From: SLSG01 sp964477035
GTDB lineage: Bacteria > Bacteroidota > Bacteroidia > Bacteroidales > UBA7960
DNA length: 64,000 bases
Assembly (NCBI GenBank): GCA_964477035.1
Contig: CAYZCW010000005.1
Coordinates: forward strand, 124,001 to 188,000
Direction of reading: 5' to 3'
Position 1 is the first letter of the stretch; every line of letters starts with the position of its first letter. A model generated the notes under the pieces. The model was not told where the DNA came from. It did not search any database and was given only the letters and a program-made list of their open reading frames with translations. Of this stretch, positions 16,503 to 26,074 are shown one piece after another. The position numbers were made by a program, and so were the translations under genes.

Positions 16503-17444
16503 TTGGCAGCTCCAAAAGTTTGTATTAAATCTGGCAGTAGAGACCTGTTGAGGATTGTGCCCTTCCCCGCGGGGAATGAGTACGATTTCAAGATAAGCGT
16601 TTTAAGAAATGATTTTGAGCTTAGAATGCATCCTGAATCTCAAGAGTCTTTTTATCTGCCACCGGAAGATTTTGATTTAAAAGAATGGGACCTTACGTAC
16701 CACAATTCAACCAACAACCAACCCACCAAAATTCACCTTAAAAGCTGTAATAAACCATATCAGTATCTCCCCTTGCCAATAAGTAATTTTGCAAACCCCC
16801 AAAAAACATCCTTTTTCCCCATCCCGTTTATGAAAATCGGATTTTCACCAACGGACAGATATAAACAATACAAAGCAAAACACACACACAAAGTAGTTGA
16901 AATCAAAGCGGATAATGTACTGGAAATATTTATTGTCCACTCGGGTTTTGACTGGAGTAGTTTTATTAGCAAATGGGCATTGTTTGATTTTATTTATGCA
17001 ATGGCACCCATGGAATTTTTTGTAAATGGGAGATTGAGATCATTTTCTAAAATCAAGATGAGTTCCATTTATTCTGACAAGATTTATCATAGGGAAATGG
17101 TCTATATCAATGAAGAAATAGCACTGTTGTTGAATATGTTTTACGACAGCGCCATTGATGGTAAAAAGCAGCAACCGTATATTTCAGTATATGAGAATGG
17201 GAGTTTTTTAAATTATTTACTTGCAGCGCCTGTTAATTATTACTCAAAGAACGGTGAAAAAACACCCCCCATGCCGGCATATAAACAACAACTGGAAATG
17301 ATTAAACCATGGGCTTCTCGTGAAGACTATGCGCACTGGGCAAGCTTTTTTGAGAAGATAAACATGGCATTTGCGAATAAAGTTTTAGATGGGTTTTCTC
17401 TCCAGAGATACGTGGAAGAGAAACCCAATGAACCACCGTATTAG
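16503..17444 (+). CDS. unknown protein paired with the DUF3800 gene
   Basis: 313 residues from a TTG; the next in-frame ATG is at about codon 42, so the N-terminus is uncertain. No signal peptide or clear membrane helix. It is rich in aromatic residues with an F-S-P-T-D-R-Y motif near 115. I do not recognise the family. It follows the DUF3800 gene by 83 bp, shares its low GC, and its 3' end recurs as a degraded ~75-bp remnant at 18976-19050. The two genes may form one functional unit. Confidence 0.65.
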   Translation: MAAPKVCIKSGSRDLLRIVPFPAGNEYDFKISVLRNDFELRMHPESQESFYLPPEDFDLKEWDLTYHNSTNNQPTKIHLKSCNKPYQYLPLPISNFANPQKTSFFPIPFMKIGFSPTDRYKQYKAKHTHKVVEIKADNVLEIFIVHSGFDWSSFISKWALFDFIYAMAPMEFFVNGRLRSFSKIKMSSIYSDKIYHREMVYINEEIALLLNMFYDSAIDGKKQQPYISVYENGSFLNYLLAAPVNYYSKNGEKTPPMPAYKQQLEMIKPWASREDYAHWASFFEKINMAFANKVLDGFSLQRYVEEKPNEPPY

Positions 17445-17447
17445 GTT

Positions 17448-18926
17448 GTGTCTGATATAAGGATGAAATTGTTTTGTCATTACCTGAGCCACCACAACAC
17501 GGGATTTTTTAAAGTGATGTTGGCAATTCTTCAAAGCGATGAATTTTTCGTGTCGGTGAACCCGGTGCTGGATTTACAGGTGGGACGGGAGCAGGGGGCG
17601 GACAAGCCGCTGTACAGGAACACGCGCGGGATGGAGATGCGCGGGATGATCAGTGGGCGTGTGGGCTTTTACACCTTCCTGGCCGAGAACCAGGCGCGCC
17701 TGCCCGGCTATGTGGATGACCACCGCAGGGCGTTCTACAGCGGGGCCATCCCCGGCGACGGCTGGGCCAAGGCGTTCAAGGACGGCGGAGTGGACTACTT
17801 CACCGCGCGGGGCTATATCAGCCTGCAGGCCACCCGGCATATCGGACTGCAGTTCGGGCAGGACAAGCTGCGCATCGGCAGTGGTATCCGGTCGCTGCTG
17901 CTGAGCGACTTTTCGAACAACTACCTGTTTCTGCACGTGAGCACCCGCTACCGCTTCTTCCAGTATCAGAACACCTGGGCGCGGCTGACCGATTATCCGA
18001 TGCGTACAGTCGGACGGGCCTATGATGCCAAGTACAGCATTACTCATCATCTGAGCCTGAACCTGGGCGGGCGCTTCCAGCTGGGGCTGTTCGAGAACGT
18101 GACCACCGGCCGCTCCGACCCTTCGGGCCGTCGCGGCCTCGACCCCCACTACCTGAACCCCATTATCTTCTACCGCGCCATCGAACACCACGTCGGCGAT
18201 CCCGACAAGGTTGCCGTCGGACTCGACTGGCGGTGGCTGGCCACACCCGGACTGTCGTTCTACGGACAGGCCTACATCGATGAGTTCCGCATCAACGACA
18301 TACGCGACGACCTGGACTCCCTGCTGGTGCGCGCAGGCCTGCGCAAGGAGCGCAAGCGGGAAGGCTACGCCAGCTTTGCGAACAAATTCGCCGTACAGCT
18401 CGGCACCCGCGTCGCCGATCCCTTCGGCATCCAAAACCTGGACCTGCAAGCCGAGATCAACCTGGTACGCCCCTACGTCTACACCCACTGGGACACCTCC
18501 GGGCAGGACCAGCGCCCCGGCGCCAGTTACACCCACTACAGCCAACCCCTGGCCCATCCATTAGGAGCAAACCTTCGTGAATGGGCCCTCTACGGAGAAT
18601 ACCGCCCCCACCACCGGGTCACCCTATCTGCCAGCTACATCCAATACGTCCAGGGCCGGGATGTGAATGGTTTGAACTACGGCGGCAATGTGTTGAAAGA
18701 CTACCATGTCGGCCGGCCGCAGGCGGAGAGTGCGTACTTTCTGGATGGGGTGCGGACCTCGGTGTCGCTGCTGGAACTCAGCGCCTCCTGGCAATTCTGG
18801 CCCGGGTGGCATTTGGAAGGGCGGTATCTGACGCGGAGCGAGGATGTTGAAGGCGTTGGTGATCGAGTGAATATAGTTACAGTGGGGGTTAGGGTGATTG
18901 CAGTGGGAAGGAGGGATTATCTCTAA
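17448..18926 (+). pseudogene. truncated second copy of the Wzi-like gene
   Basis: Residues ~29-492 repeat the Wzi-like barrel of 13922-15317. The first ~28 residues (from a GTG) are unrelated and contain no signal peptide, so export is unlikely and I treat it as a 5'-truncated copy. The join is sharp at TCAAAGC (17531). The barrel portion has no frameshift or stop over 464 codons, which suggests the duplication is recent or that recombination keeps the copies alike. Confidence 0.75.
17531..18926 (+). repeat. 1.4-kb direct repeat, copy 2
   Basis: See the copy at 13922-15317. The constant offset of 3609 bp shows no insertion or deletion between the copies. Confidence 0.92.
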
Positions 18927-18975
18927 GCGAATCGTTTAGAATTTTCATACAGCTGAGGATGAGACCCTCTTAGGG

Positions 18976-19050
18976 TAAAAAACACTCTTTATGCCAGTAT
19001 ACGAATCATAACTAGAAATGGTAAAACCATGGGCTTCTGTTGAATAGTAA
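18976..19050 (+). pseudogene. remnant of the 3' part of the gene at 16503-17444
   Basis: ATGCCAGTAT-10-ACTAGAAATG then ACCATGGGCTTCT matches 17271-17319 with substitutions and an in-frame stop. This shows that the unknown gene too was once repeated downstream of the second Wzi copy. Confidence 0.7.
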
Positions 19051-19104
19051 GCGCAGCAAACCCCTGCCAATTAAATCCAATCCCATACATGTACCTTAGG
19101 ATCA

Positions 19105-20106
19105 TTGAAAACATGCTTGTTTTGCATTGATTATAGAAAACGAACATTAGAGTTTATGGAGAATCCTAACTTAAAGGGAATTGAAACAAAAGAGGTAAAA
19201 AAAATGTCTCTTGGATCTCTATTAAATCCGTTTTATGATCTATACAGATTTGAGTCACAACACTATGTTTTTAATCAAATACTTGAAGTTGCAAAGATAA
19301 TAACCATTCAAAATAATTTAGAACGCTTAATCAAAGCAAAGACAGATAATTGTTTAACAGATAGATGCAGGCTTGAAAAGGTTAACACCAAGAAATTTCA
19401 GACCCTATATGGAAAAAAACTGGCTTACGATACTTGCTCACTATATAAGACGGCAAATTCTTTTTACTTAGCTGCATCAACTTCAGGCCAGGACATTAAC
19501 CCAATCCTATTATATTACAGCTTCTATTATATTCATGCGGCATTATTAAACATGGTTTGTTTGGTTTCTAACCCATCCCCAACACATGGACTTATTTTTT
19601 GCCAAAATAGAGGTCTTCCAAACAGTAACAGTTCTCTTAAGGAATCGGAAATCAACAAATTCATTAACGGTATAGATGTAAGGATAATTCCTAACGGGGC
19701 TTTCTCTCGATCGAAAGACCTATATACCATTTTGGGAATCCCGCATATGTTTTGCCTTATAAATGGGGCACCAGGCGGAACATTTCAGCTGAATAAAGAA
19801 ATTAGAATGCCGCTCAAAGAAGTTATGACATTTGATTTAAAATCGGATGGGTTTAACCCGAGTGCGATTAGCTATAATAGAATTCTTTTAGACTACATTT
19901 ATTTGTTTGCTCTTTCATCAATTGCACGGTATAATAGTACTGTTTGGCGGATTTTATATTCTGGGGTGGGGGAAGAGTATCCAAATATGATTAAAGTTCT
20001 TCAAAGGTTTCCTGATAATATTAGAACCTTGATGGAGTTGTTTCACAATTCAGCTCTTAAGGGGCCTGCCCTTGAGACAGCTGGCCAAAGAAAGGAAATT
20101 ACATAA
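19105..20106 (+). CDS. hypothetical protein, possibly YaaC-like
   Basis: 333 residues; alternative starts at 19156 and 19204 are plausible because the first 33 codons look unlike a conserved N-terminus. Soluble and helical, with a central A-N-S-F-Y-L-A-A / L-L-Y-Y-S-F-Y-Y-I-H-A-A-L-L stretch that resembles YaaC-type proteins. That similarity is only an impression from pattern. It ends 5 bp before the legB-like gene but its base composition and content do not tie it to sugar metabolism. Confidence 0.55.
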   Translation: MKTCLFCIDYRKRTLEFMENPNLKGIETKEVKKMSLGSLLNPFYDLYRFESQHYVFNQILEVAKIITIQNNLERLIKAKTDNCLTDRCRLEKVNTKKFQTLYGKKLAYDTCSLYKTANSFYLAASTSGQDINPILLYYSFYYIHAALLNMVCLVSNPSPTHGLIFCQNRGLPNSNSSLKESEINKFINGIDVRIIPNGAFSRSKDLYTILGIPHMFCLINGAPGGTFQLNKEIRMPLKEVMTFDLKSDGFNPSAISYNRILLDYIYLFALSSIARYNSTVWRILYSGVGEEYPNMIKVLQRFPDNIRTLMELFHNSALKGPALETAGQRKEIT

Positions 20107-20111
20107 CTGTA

Positions 20112-21092
20112 ATGAAAAACGCACTTGTCACCGGCGCCGATGGCTTTATTGGCTCACACCTTACCGAGCTTTTGCTTGAAAAGGGGTATAAAGTAAGGGC
20201 TCTCTCCTATTATAACTCGTTTAATTATTGGGGTTGGTTGGAGGATATTCCGGATAATCCAAGCCTGGATGTTATAAGTGGAGATGTCCGGGATCCGCAT
20301 TTTGTAAGGCATATTATGCGAGATGTGGACGTAGCATTTCACCTTGCAGCACTAATAGCCATCCCTTATTCGTATCATGCCCCGGACAGTTATTTGGATA
20401 CCAATGTGAAAGGCACACTGAATATTTGCCAGGCAGCAAAGGAATTGGGAGGCATAAGGGTCCTTAACACATCAACCTCGGAAGTGTATGGCACAGCTCA
20501 ATTTGTCCCTATTGACGAAAAACACCCCAAGCAACCTCAGTCGCCTTATTCTGCGTCAAAAATTGCAGCAGATGCAATGGCCATGAGTTTTTATAATGCA
20601 TTTAGTCTCCCAATAACCACGGTAAGGCCATTTAATACATACGGCCCGAGACAGTCAGCAAGAGCTATTATCCCTACCATTATAACACAGATTGCCAATG
20701 GGATAAAAGAAATTAAGCTGGGAGACCTTACCCCCACCCGCGACTTTAATTTCGTGAAGGATACGGCATCCGCCTTTTTAGCTATTGCCGATTGTGATGA
20801 AACCATCGGGCGAGAGATAAACGTTTCTTCGAATAAGGAAATATCCATAGCTAACACCCTGGAGTTAATTAAAGAAATTATGGACAGTGATGTTAGTTTT
20901 ATTACAGAGGATGAGCGCCTACGGCCTGCCAATTCTGAGGTTTTTCGTTTATGTGGTGATAATACACTGATAAAAAAGCTTACGAAATATGAGCCCAAGT
21001 ACAACTTGGAAACAGGGTTGAACGAAACAATAGACTGGTTCAAGAATCCATCAAATCTGAAAAAGTACAAGCACAATATTTACAACCTTTAA
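20112..21092 (+). CDS. legB: NAD-dependent 4,6-dehydratase, LegB-like
   Basis: 326 residues, extended SDR fold. G-x-x-G-x-x-G at 8-14 binds NAD; T-S-T-S (120-123), Y146 and K150 form the catalytic triad; the substrate region has R-P-F-N-T-Y-G-P-R. The sequence and the genes that follow match LegB, which makes the 4-keto-6-deoxy sugar nucleotide at the first step of legionaminic-acid synthesis. It heads a run of seven overlapping or closely spaced genes for a CMP-nonulosonate. Cytosolic. Confidence 0.85.
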   Translation: MKNALVTGADGFIGSHLTELLLEKGYKVRALSYYNSFNYWGWLEDIPDNPSLDVISGDVRDPHFVRHIMRDVDVAFHLAALIAIPYSYHAPDSYLDTNVKGTLNICQAAKELGGIRVLNTSTSEVYGTAQFVPIDEKHPKQPQSPYSASKIAADAMAMSFYNAFSLPITTVRPFNTYGPRQSARAIIPTIITQIANGIKEIKLGDLTPTRDFNFVKDTASAFLAIADCDETIGREINVSSNKEISIANTLELIKEIMDSDVSFITEDERLRPANSEVFRLCGDNTLIKKLTKYEPKYNLETGLNETIDWFKNPSNLKKYKHNIYNL

Positions 21093-21093
21093 A

Positions 21094-22284
21094 ATGGAAA
21101 ATCTGTTCCAGGAAATTGTTTCATTTATCAGGTCTATTTACAATCAACCAGACGGCTGTATTCCTTTGCATGCCCCTGTTTTTGATGGTAATGAAAAGAA
21201 GTACTTGGAAGAATGTATTGACAGCACTTATGTTTCAAGCGTCGGAAAGTATGTGGATCGATTTGAGGAGGAGATGGCCGAATACACAGGGGCAAAGAAA
21301 GCTGTTGCTTGTGTAAATGGAACCAGCGCGCTGCACCTGGCATTGAGGCTGGTGGGTGTTGAACCAGGTTCGGAGGTTCTCACACAACCATTAACTTTTA
21401 TTGCCACCGCCAACGCCATCAGCTATTGCGGAGCAAAGCCCGTTTTCCTGGATGTAGACATGGACACCCTGGGCCTTTCTCCCATTGCTCTGAGAACCTG
21501 GTTAGAGGAATCAACGATTAAACGCATCAACAAATCAAGTAATCAACCCGAAACCATTAATAAGACCAGCAGTCGCCCCATTTCTGCCTGCGTCCCGATG
21601 CACACCTTCGGGCACCCCTGTCGAATTAATGAAATTGTTGAGATTTGCCGCGAATACAACATCCCAGTTGTGGAAGATGCCGCAGAAAGCGTAGGTAGTT
21701 TTTATAATGACCAGCACACAGGAACTTTTGGCGAGGTTGGCATTTTAAGCTTTAATGGAAACAAGGTGATTACCTCCGGTGGCGGGGGGATGATGCTTTT
21801 TAAAGACGAGGCGTTGGCTATAAAGGCAAAACATCTTACCACCCAAGCAAAAGTTCAACACCCTTGGGAGTTTATGCATGATGCCCTAGGGTATAACTAT
21901 CGGATGCCAAATATTAATGCAGCCCTGGGGCTAGCCCAATTGGAGCAATTGCCAAAATTATTGGAATCAAAACGCAAAATTGCAGAGACCTATCAAGACT
22001 TCTTTCTAAACATCCACAAAGCAAGGGGTCAGCGAGCCAATATTCAGTGTGTCAAGGAGCCCGACAACTCTTCTTCCAACTATTGGCTTAATTGCCTTAT
22101 CTTTCCAGATAAGAAACATCGAGATTCTTTTCTTCAGTATACGAATGACAAGGGGGTTATGACCCGACCAGCCTGGAGGCTGATGAATGAGCTCGAAATG
22201 TATGCCAATGCACAGGGAGATCTTCAAATAAATGCAAGAACCATTGCTGAAAGATTAGTTAACATTCCAAGCAGCTCATGTTGA
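21094..22284 (+). CDS. legC: LegC-like PLP aminotransferase
   Basis: 396 residues, DegT/DnrJ/EryC1 fold. S-F-N-G-N-K (219-224) carries the PLP lysine K224 and V-E-D-A-A-E-S (193-199) the ring-contact aspartate. It would aminate C4 of the LegB product. It starts 1 bp after legB. The C-terminus is normal in length. LegC rather than a generic PglE-type enzyme is called from the complete pathway around it. Confidence 0.85.
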   Translation: MENLFQEIVSFIRSIYNQPDGCIPLHAPVFDGNEKKYLEECIDSTYVSSVGKYVDRFEEEMAEYTGAKKAVACVNGTSALHLALRLVGVEPGSEVLTQPLTFIATANAISYCGAKPVFLDVDMDTLGLSPIALRTWLEESTIKRINKSSNQPETINKTSSRPISACVPMHTFGHPCRINEIVEICREYNIPVVEDAAESVGSFYNDQHTGTFGEVGILSFNGNKVITSGGGGMMLFKDEALAIKAKHLTTQAKVQHPWEFMHDALGYNYRMPNINAALGLAQLEQLPKLLESKRKIAETYQDFFLNIHKARGQRANIQCVKEPDNSSSNYWLNCLIFPDKKHRDSFLQYTNDKGVMTRPAWRLMNELEMYANAQGDLQINARTIAERLVNIPSSSC

Positions 22285-22310
22285 GTACTTCTCAGTTTAA
22301 CACAGGTTCA

Positions 22311-22898
22311 ATGAAACCAGAAATCATCCTTATCGGCGGCGGTGGCCATTGCAAGGCTTGTATTGATGTAATTGAATCTGAAGGAAGTTTTCAGGTCAAG
22401 GGCATCCTGGATTTGCCGGAAATGGTGGGCTCAAAGATTTTGGATTATGAAATCATCGGTACTGATAATGATTTGGATCAATTTCTTTTGGAAGTAAAAC
22501 ATTATCTAATTACCGTAGGTCAAATTGAGTCAGCCGAGAAAAGAATAAGGCTGTTTCAAATGGTAAAAAGTGCCGGGGGTACTTTGCCCGCAATTATTTC
22601 CCCGATGGCATATGTGGCAAAGACTGCAAATATAGGTGAAGGGACCATTATAATGCATCAAGCACTAATAAATGCCAATGCGCAGGTTGGTGCAAACTGT
22701 ATAATTAACTCCAAGGCACTAATTGAACATGATGCCATTGTGGGCGATCACTGCCACATCTCAACTGCCTCAGCTATTAATGGTAATGTTACCGTTGGAG
22801 AGGGTGTCTTTTTTGGCAGTGGGGCTGTTTCGATTCAGGGCACAAATATTCCAGCGCATTCTTTTGTAAAAGCGAGTAGCTTATATTACAGGAAATGA
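22311..22898 (+). CDS. NeuD/LegH-type acetyltransferase
   Basis: 195 residues from the ATG at 22311, chosen because I-I-L-I-G-G-G-G-H follows at once; the frame extends back into legC. The N-terminal Rossmann-like part carries G-G-G-G-H (7-11), followed by a left-handed beta-helix of hexapeptide repeats (I-G-E-G-T-I-I ... A-Q-V-G-A-N-C-I-I). In this pathway the enzyme acetylates the 4-amino group of the sugar nucleotide. NeuD-type O-acetylation of the final nonulosonate is the alternative. Overlaps the next gene by 4 bp. Confidence 0.82.
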   Translation: MKPEIILIGGGGHCKACIDVIESEGSFQVKGILDLPEMVGSKILDYEIIGTDNDLDQFLLEVKHYLITVGQIESAEKRIRLFQMVKSAGGTLPAIISPMAYVAKTANIGEGTIIMHQALINANAQVGANCIINSKALIEHDAIVGDHCHISTASAINGNVTVGEGVFFGSGAVSIQGTNIPAHSFVKASSLYYRK

Positions 22899-23923
22899 AA
22901 TCCAAATTGCTCATCATAGCCGAGGCAGGTGTAAATCATAATGGATCACTAGACTTGGCCAGGCAATTGATTAAGGTTGCTGCAGAGGCTGGAGCTGACG
23001 TTGTAAAATTTCAGACTTTCAAAACGGAAAAGCTGGCTTCAAAGGCCGCAAAACAGGCTGAATATCAGTCAAAGAACATTGGTGGGAGTGATGATTTACA
23101 ATTTGGAATGCTAAAAAGGCTGGAGCTTACAAAAGCCATGCACCAGGAATTAATAGGCATTTGCAAGGAAGAAAACATTCAGTTTTTATCAACCGGTTTT
23201 GATGAAGAAAGCATTGATTACCTTGATCAGATTGGTTTGCCATTGTTCAAAATCCCTTCAGGAGAAATCACCAACAAGCCATATTTGCAACATATCGCCA
23301 GCAAGGGCAAGCCGGTTATTATGAGTACGGGTATGGCAAACTATAATGAGATCGGGGCGGCATTGGATGTTTTAATGCAGGGGGGGTTAAAAAAGGAAAA
23401 AATTACTGTATTGCACTGCAATACCGAATATCCTACCCCAATGAAGGATGTGAATCTAAGGGCCATGCTAAGCATCCGGGAGGCTTTTGGTGTTGAAGTG
23501 GGATATTCAGACCACACACTTGGCATTGAGGTTCCTATTGCCGCCGTGGCCTTGGGGGCAACAGTCATTGAAAAGCATTTCACCCTGGACCGAAATCTGT
23601 CCGGACCAGATCACAGGGCTTCTTTAGAACCCAATGAGTTAAAAGACATGGTCCGTGCCATTCGGAATATTGAACTGGCATTGTCAGGCAGTGGAAAAAA
23701 AGAGCCTAGTGAATCAGAAAAGCCCAATATTGCAGTAGCCCGAAAAAGTATACATATCGGAGAAACCATTGAAGCAGGCGCGATTCTGAATAGGCATCAC
23801 ATTATGATGAAGAGACCAGGTACGGGCATTTCACCGATGGATATTGAAAAGGTACTGGGAAAAAGAACGCTACGGAAACTTGAAGAAGATAGTTTATTGA
23901 AATGGGAAGACCTGGAAAGTTAA
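22895..23923 (+). CDS. legI: legionaminate/N-acetylneuraminate synthase
   Basis: 342 residues. NeuB TIM barrel: I-I-A-E-A-G-V-N-H-N-G (7-17), V-K-F-Q-T-F-K (38-44), K-I-P-S-G-E-I-T-N, V-G-Y-S-D-H-T and E-K-H-F-T-L-D. The C-terminal ~60 residues are an antifreeze-like SAF domain (A-R-K-S-I-H-I-G). It condenses the hexosamine with phosphoenolpyruvate to form the nine-carbon acid. Adjacent LegB/LegC favour legionaminate over sialate. Confidence 0.9.
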   Translation: MKSKLLIIAEAGVNHNGSLDLARQLIKVAAEAGADVVKFQTFKTEKLASKAAKQAEYQSKNIGGSDDLQFGMLKRLELTKAMHQELIGICKEENIQFLSTGFDEESIDYLDQIGLPLFKIPSGEITNKPYLQHIASKGKPVIMSTGMANYNEIGAALDVLMQGGLKKEKITVLHCNTEYPTPMKDVNLRAMLSIREAFGVEVGYSDHTLGIEVPIAAVALGATVIEKHFTLDRNLSGPDHRASLEPNELKDMVRAIRNIELALSGSGKKEPSESEKPNIAVARKSIHIGETIEAGAILNRHHIMMKRPGTGISPMDIEKVLGKRTLRKLEEDSLLKWEDLES

Positions 23924-25035
23924 TCGTTGGGATTTTGACCAGCTCCCGGGCTGATTACGGCATTTACCTGCCTTTGTTAAGAAGGCTGCAGGGAGAGTCC
24001 TTTTTTAGAACGGAAATCATCGCCTTTGGCACTCATCTTTCGGAAAGGTTTGGGCAGACTGTAGATCAAATTGAAGCAGATGGTTTTTCCGTAGCTTACC
24101 GGGTTGATACCATGGCTAAAGGGGATGCTTCTATAGATATTGGTAGAGCCATGGGAAAAACCATGCAGGCTATGGCGAAGATTTTTGAAAGAAGACGCTT
24201 TGATCTTCTTTTTTCACTAGGTGACCGCTATGAAATGTTTGCTGCTGTGGCTGCTACAGCACCTTTTAATATCCCCGTAGCGCACCTTCACGGAGGAGAG
24301 ACTACACTTGGAGCTATTGACAATTCATTCAGGCATTCCATAACCACTTTCTCGAAGCTTCATTTCACGTCGACCGAAGTTTACAAAAACAGGGTTACTG
24401 AAATAATAGGGACTCAAGAGGGCGTATTTAACGTTGGGGCTTTAAGCATTGACAACCTAAAGAGCATAAGGTTACTTGATAAACAGGCATTTCATAAAAA
24501 GTATGGTTTAGATTTGAATCGACCAACCGTTTTATTTACATTTCATCCGGAAACGATTGGTTATGCAAAAAACGAGAAGTATATCCGTGAAATAACTTCC
24601 TCCCTAAACCAATTATCTAATAAGTATCAGATTATTGTCACCATGCCCAATGCCGACACCATGGGTTTAGTGGTCCGGGAAAAACTAAATGAATTTGGGA
24701 GAAACAAGCCCGGAGTTTGGCTAGTTGAGTCGCTGGGGACCTTGGGTTACCTGTCTACCATGAAACATTGCGCTTTTATGCTCGGTAATACATCAAGTGG
24801 TTTTGTTGAGGCTGCTTATTTTCCTAAAATAGTAATCAATCTTGGTGACAGGCAAAAAGGCAGGATACAAACAAAAAACATCATTTCTGTTGAAATCAAA
24901 AAAAGAAAGATTTTAGAGGCTGCCGAAGTGGCGGAAAAAATGAAATTACCTACTGGGTGCAACATATATGGGGACGGAAATGCCGCTGAAAGGATTGTAG
25001 AAATCATTAAAAAGGAATTCGCCAAAAATGGTTGA
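23902..25035 (+). CDS. legG: hydrolysing sugar-nucleotide 2-epimerase, LegG/NeuC-like
   Basis: 377 residues, GT-B-like epimerase. T-S-S-R-A-D-Y-G (13-20), H-L-H-G-G-E-T-T-L-G-A-I-D (about 129-141) and G-N-T-S-S-G-F-V-E-A (about 297-306) are typical of NeuC/LegG. It releases the nucleotide and inverts C2 to give the free ManNAc-type sugar used by LegI. It overlaps legI by 22 bp and the next gene by 8 bp, indicating translational coupling. Confidence 0.87.
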   Translation: MGRPGKLIVGILTSSRADYGIYLPLLRRLQGESFFRTEIIAFGTHLSERFGQTVDQIEADGFSVAYRVDTMAKGDASIDIGRAMGKTMQAMAKIFERRRFDLLFSLGDRYEMFAAVAATAPFNIPVAHLHGGETTLGAIDNSFRHSITTFSKLHFTSTEVYKNRVTEIIGTQEGVFNVGALSIDNLKSIRLLDKQAFHKKYGLDLNRPTVLFTFHPETIGYAKNEKYIREITSSLNQLSNKYQIIVTMPNADTMGLVVREKLNEFGRNKPGVWLVESLGTLGYLSTMKHCAFMLGNTSSGFVEAAYFPKIVINLGDRQKGRIQTKNIISVEIKKRKILEAAEVAEKMKLPTGCNIYGDGNAAERIVEIIKKEFAKNG

Positions 25036-26074
25036 CATAAACAAACACCTAGTCAAAGCATCCGACAATATTCGAGAGGCTTTTAAAAAGCTGAATGATG
25101 TTCCGCTGTCTCTTACTTTGTTTGTGGTAAACCAGGATGGAGTAATGCAGGGCACTTTAACCGACGGGGATATCAGGAGGGGGTTTTTAAAGGGCTTGGA
25201 GCTTTCAGATCGGGTGGAAAGGTTTATGTCGAATCACTTTTTCTTTCTGAATGATGAGGAAATGGCTCCGTCCAGAATCAGGGAGATTAAGGACAGGGGG
25301 GTAAGGCTGTTGCCGGTTCTTGATAAAAAAGGGAAAATCAGGGGTGTCATCGATTTCAAAAAGGTAAAGACCCTTTTACCTGTTGACGCTATCCTCATGG
25401 CTGGGGGGCGAGGTGAAAGGCTACGGCCGCTAACAGATAAAACCCCTAAGCCTATGTTGAAAGTGGAGGGCAAGCCAATTATTGAACACAATATCGACCA
25501 TCTTCAGCAATATGGTATTAAAAGCTTTTTCCTGACCTTGCGTTATCTGGGCCAGATGATCGAAGCGTATTTGGGCGATGGGAGCCAATGGGGAATAAAC
25601 ATTCGCTACATATACGAAAACGAACCCCAGGGGACCATTGGTTCGGTAAGTCTGATTAAAGGGTTTAGGCACGATAATGTACTTGTGATGAATTCCGACC
25701 TTTTCACAAATATTGACCTTGAGGACTTTTACCAGGATTTCATTGACCAGGAGGCAGATATGTCAGTTGCTACCGTACCTTATAACGTCGATGTACCGTA
25801 TGCAGTACTAAACCTTCAGGACAATCAAATTAAAGGATTTCGTGAAAAGCCTAAATATACATATCATTCCAACGCGGGGATATATCTTATCCGACGAGAA
25901 TTATTGAAAAAGATACCCGTGCAGAAGAGCTTCAACGCCACTGATTTCATTCAGGCACTAATTGACTCTGGGAGAAAAGTTGTTCGATTCCCGATTATCG
26001 GATACTGGATAGATATCGGAAAGCCTGAAGATTTTCAGAAAGTGCAGGAAATTGCAAGACACATTCGTCCATGA
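25028..26074 (+). CDS. CBS-domain sugar-1-phosphate nucleotidyltransferase, PtmE-like
   Basis: 348 residues. Residues ~8-115 are two CBS modules; from 122 the nucleotidyltransferase begins with A-I-L-M-A-G-G-R-G-E-R-L-R-P-L-T and K-P-M-L (141-144). This architecture is that of PtmE, which makes GDP-glucosamine for legionaminate synthesis in Campylobacter. That would mean a GDP-linked route here. Guanylyl versus uridylyl use cannot be read from sequence alone. No PtmA/PtmF partner is in the window. Confidence 0.8.
   Translation: MVDINKHLVKASDNIREAFKKLNDVPLSLTLFVVNQDGVMQGTLTDGDIRRGFLKGLELSDRVERFMSNHFFFLNDEEMAPSRIREIKDRGVRLLPVLDKKGKIRGVIDFKKVKTLLPVDAILMAGGRGERLRPLTDKTPKPMLKVEGKPIIEHNIDHLQQYGIKSFFLTLRYLGQMIEAYLGDGSQWGINIRYIYENEPQGTIGSVSLIKGFRHDNVLVMNSDLFTNIDLEDFYQDFIDQEADMSVATVPYNVDVPYAVLNLQDNQIKGFREKPKYTYHSNAGIYLIRRELLKKIPVQKSFNATDFIQALIDSGRKVVRFPIIGYWIDIGKPEDFQKVQEIARHIRP

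Noticed and set aside
17574..18557. 327-aa minus-strand frame in the Wzi copy
   Set aside because: Antisense shadow that recurs in both copies only because the DNA is repeated.
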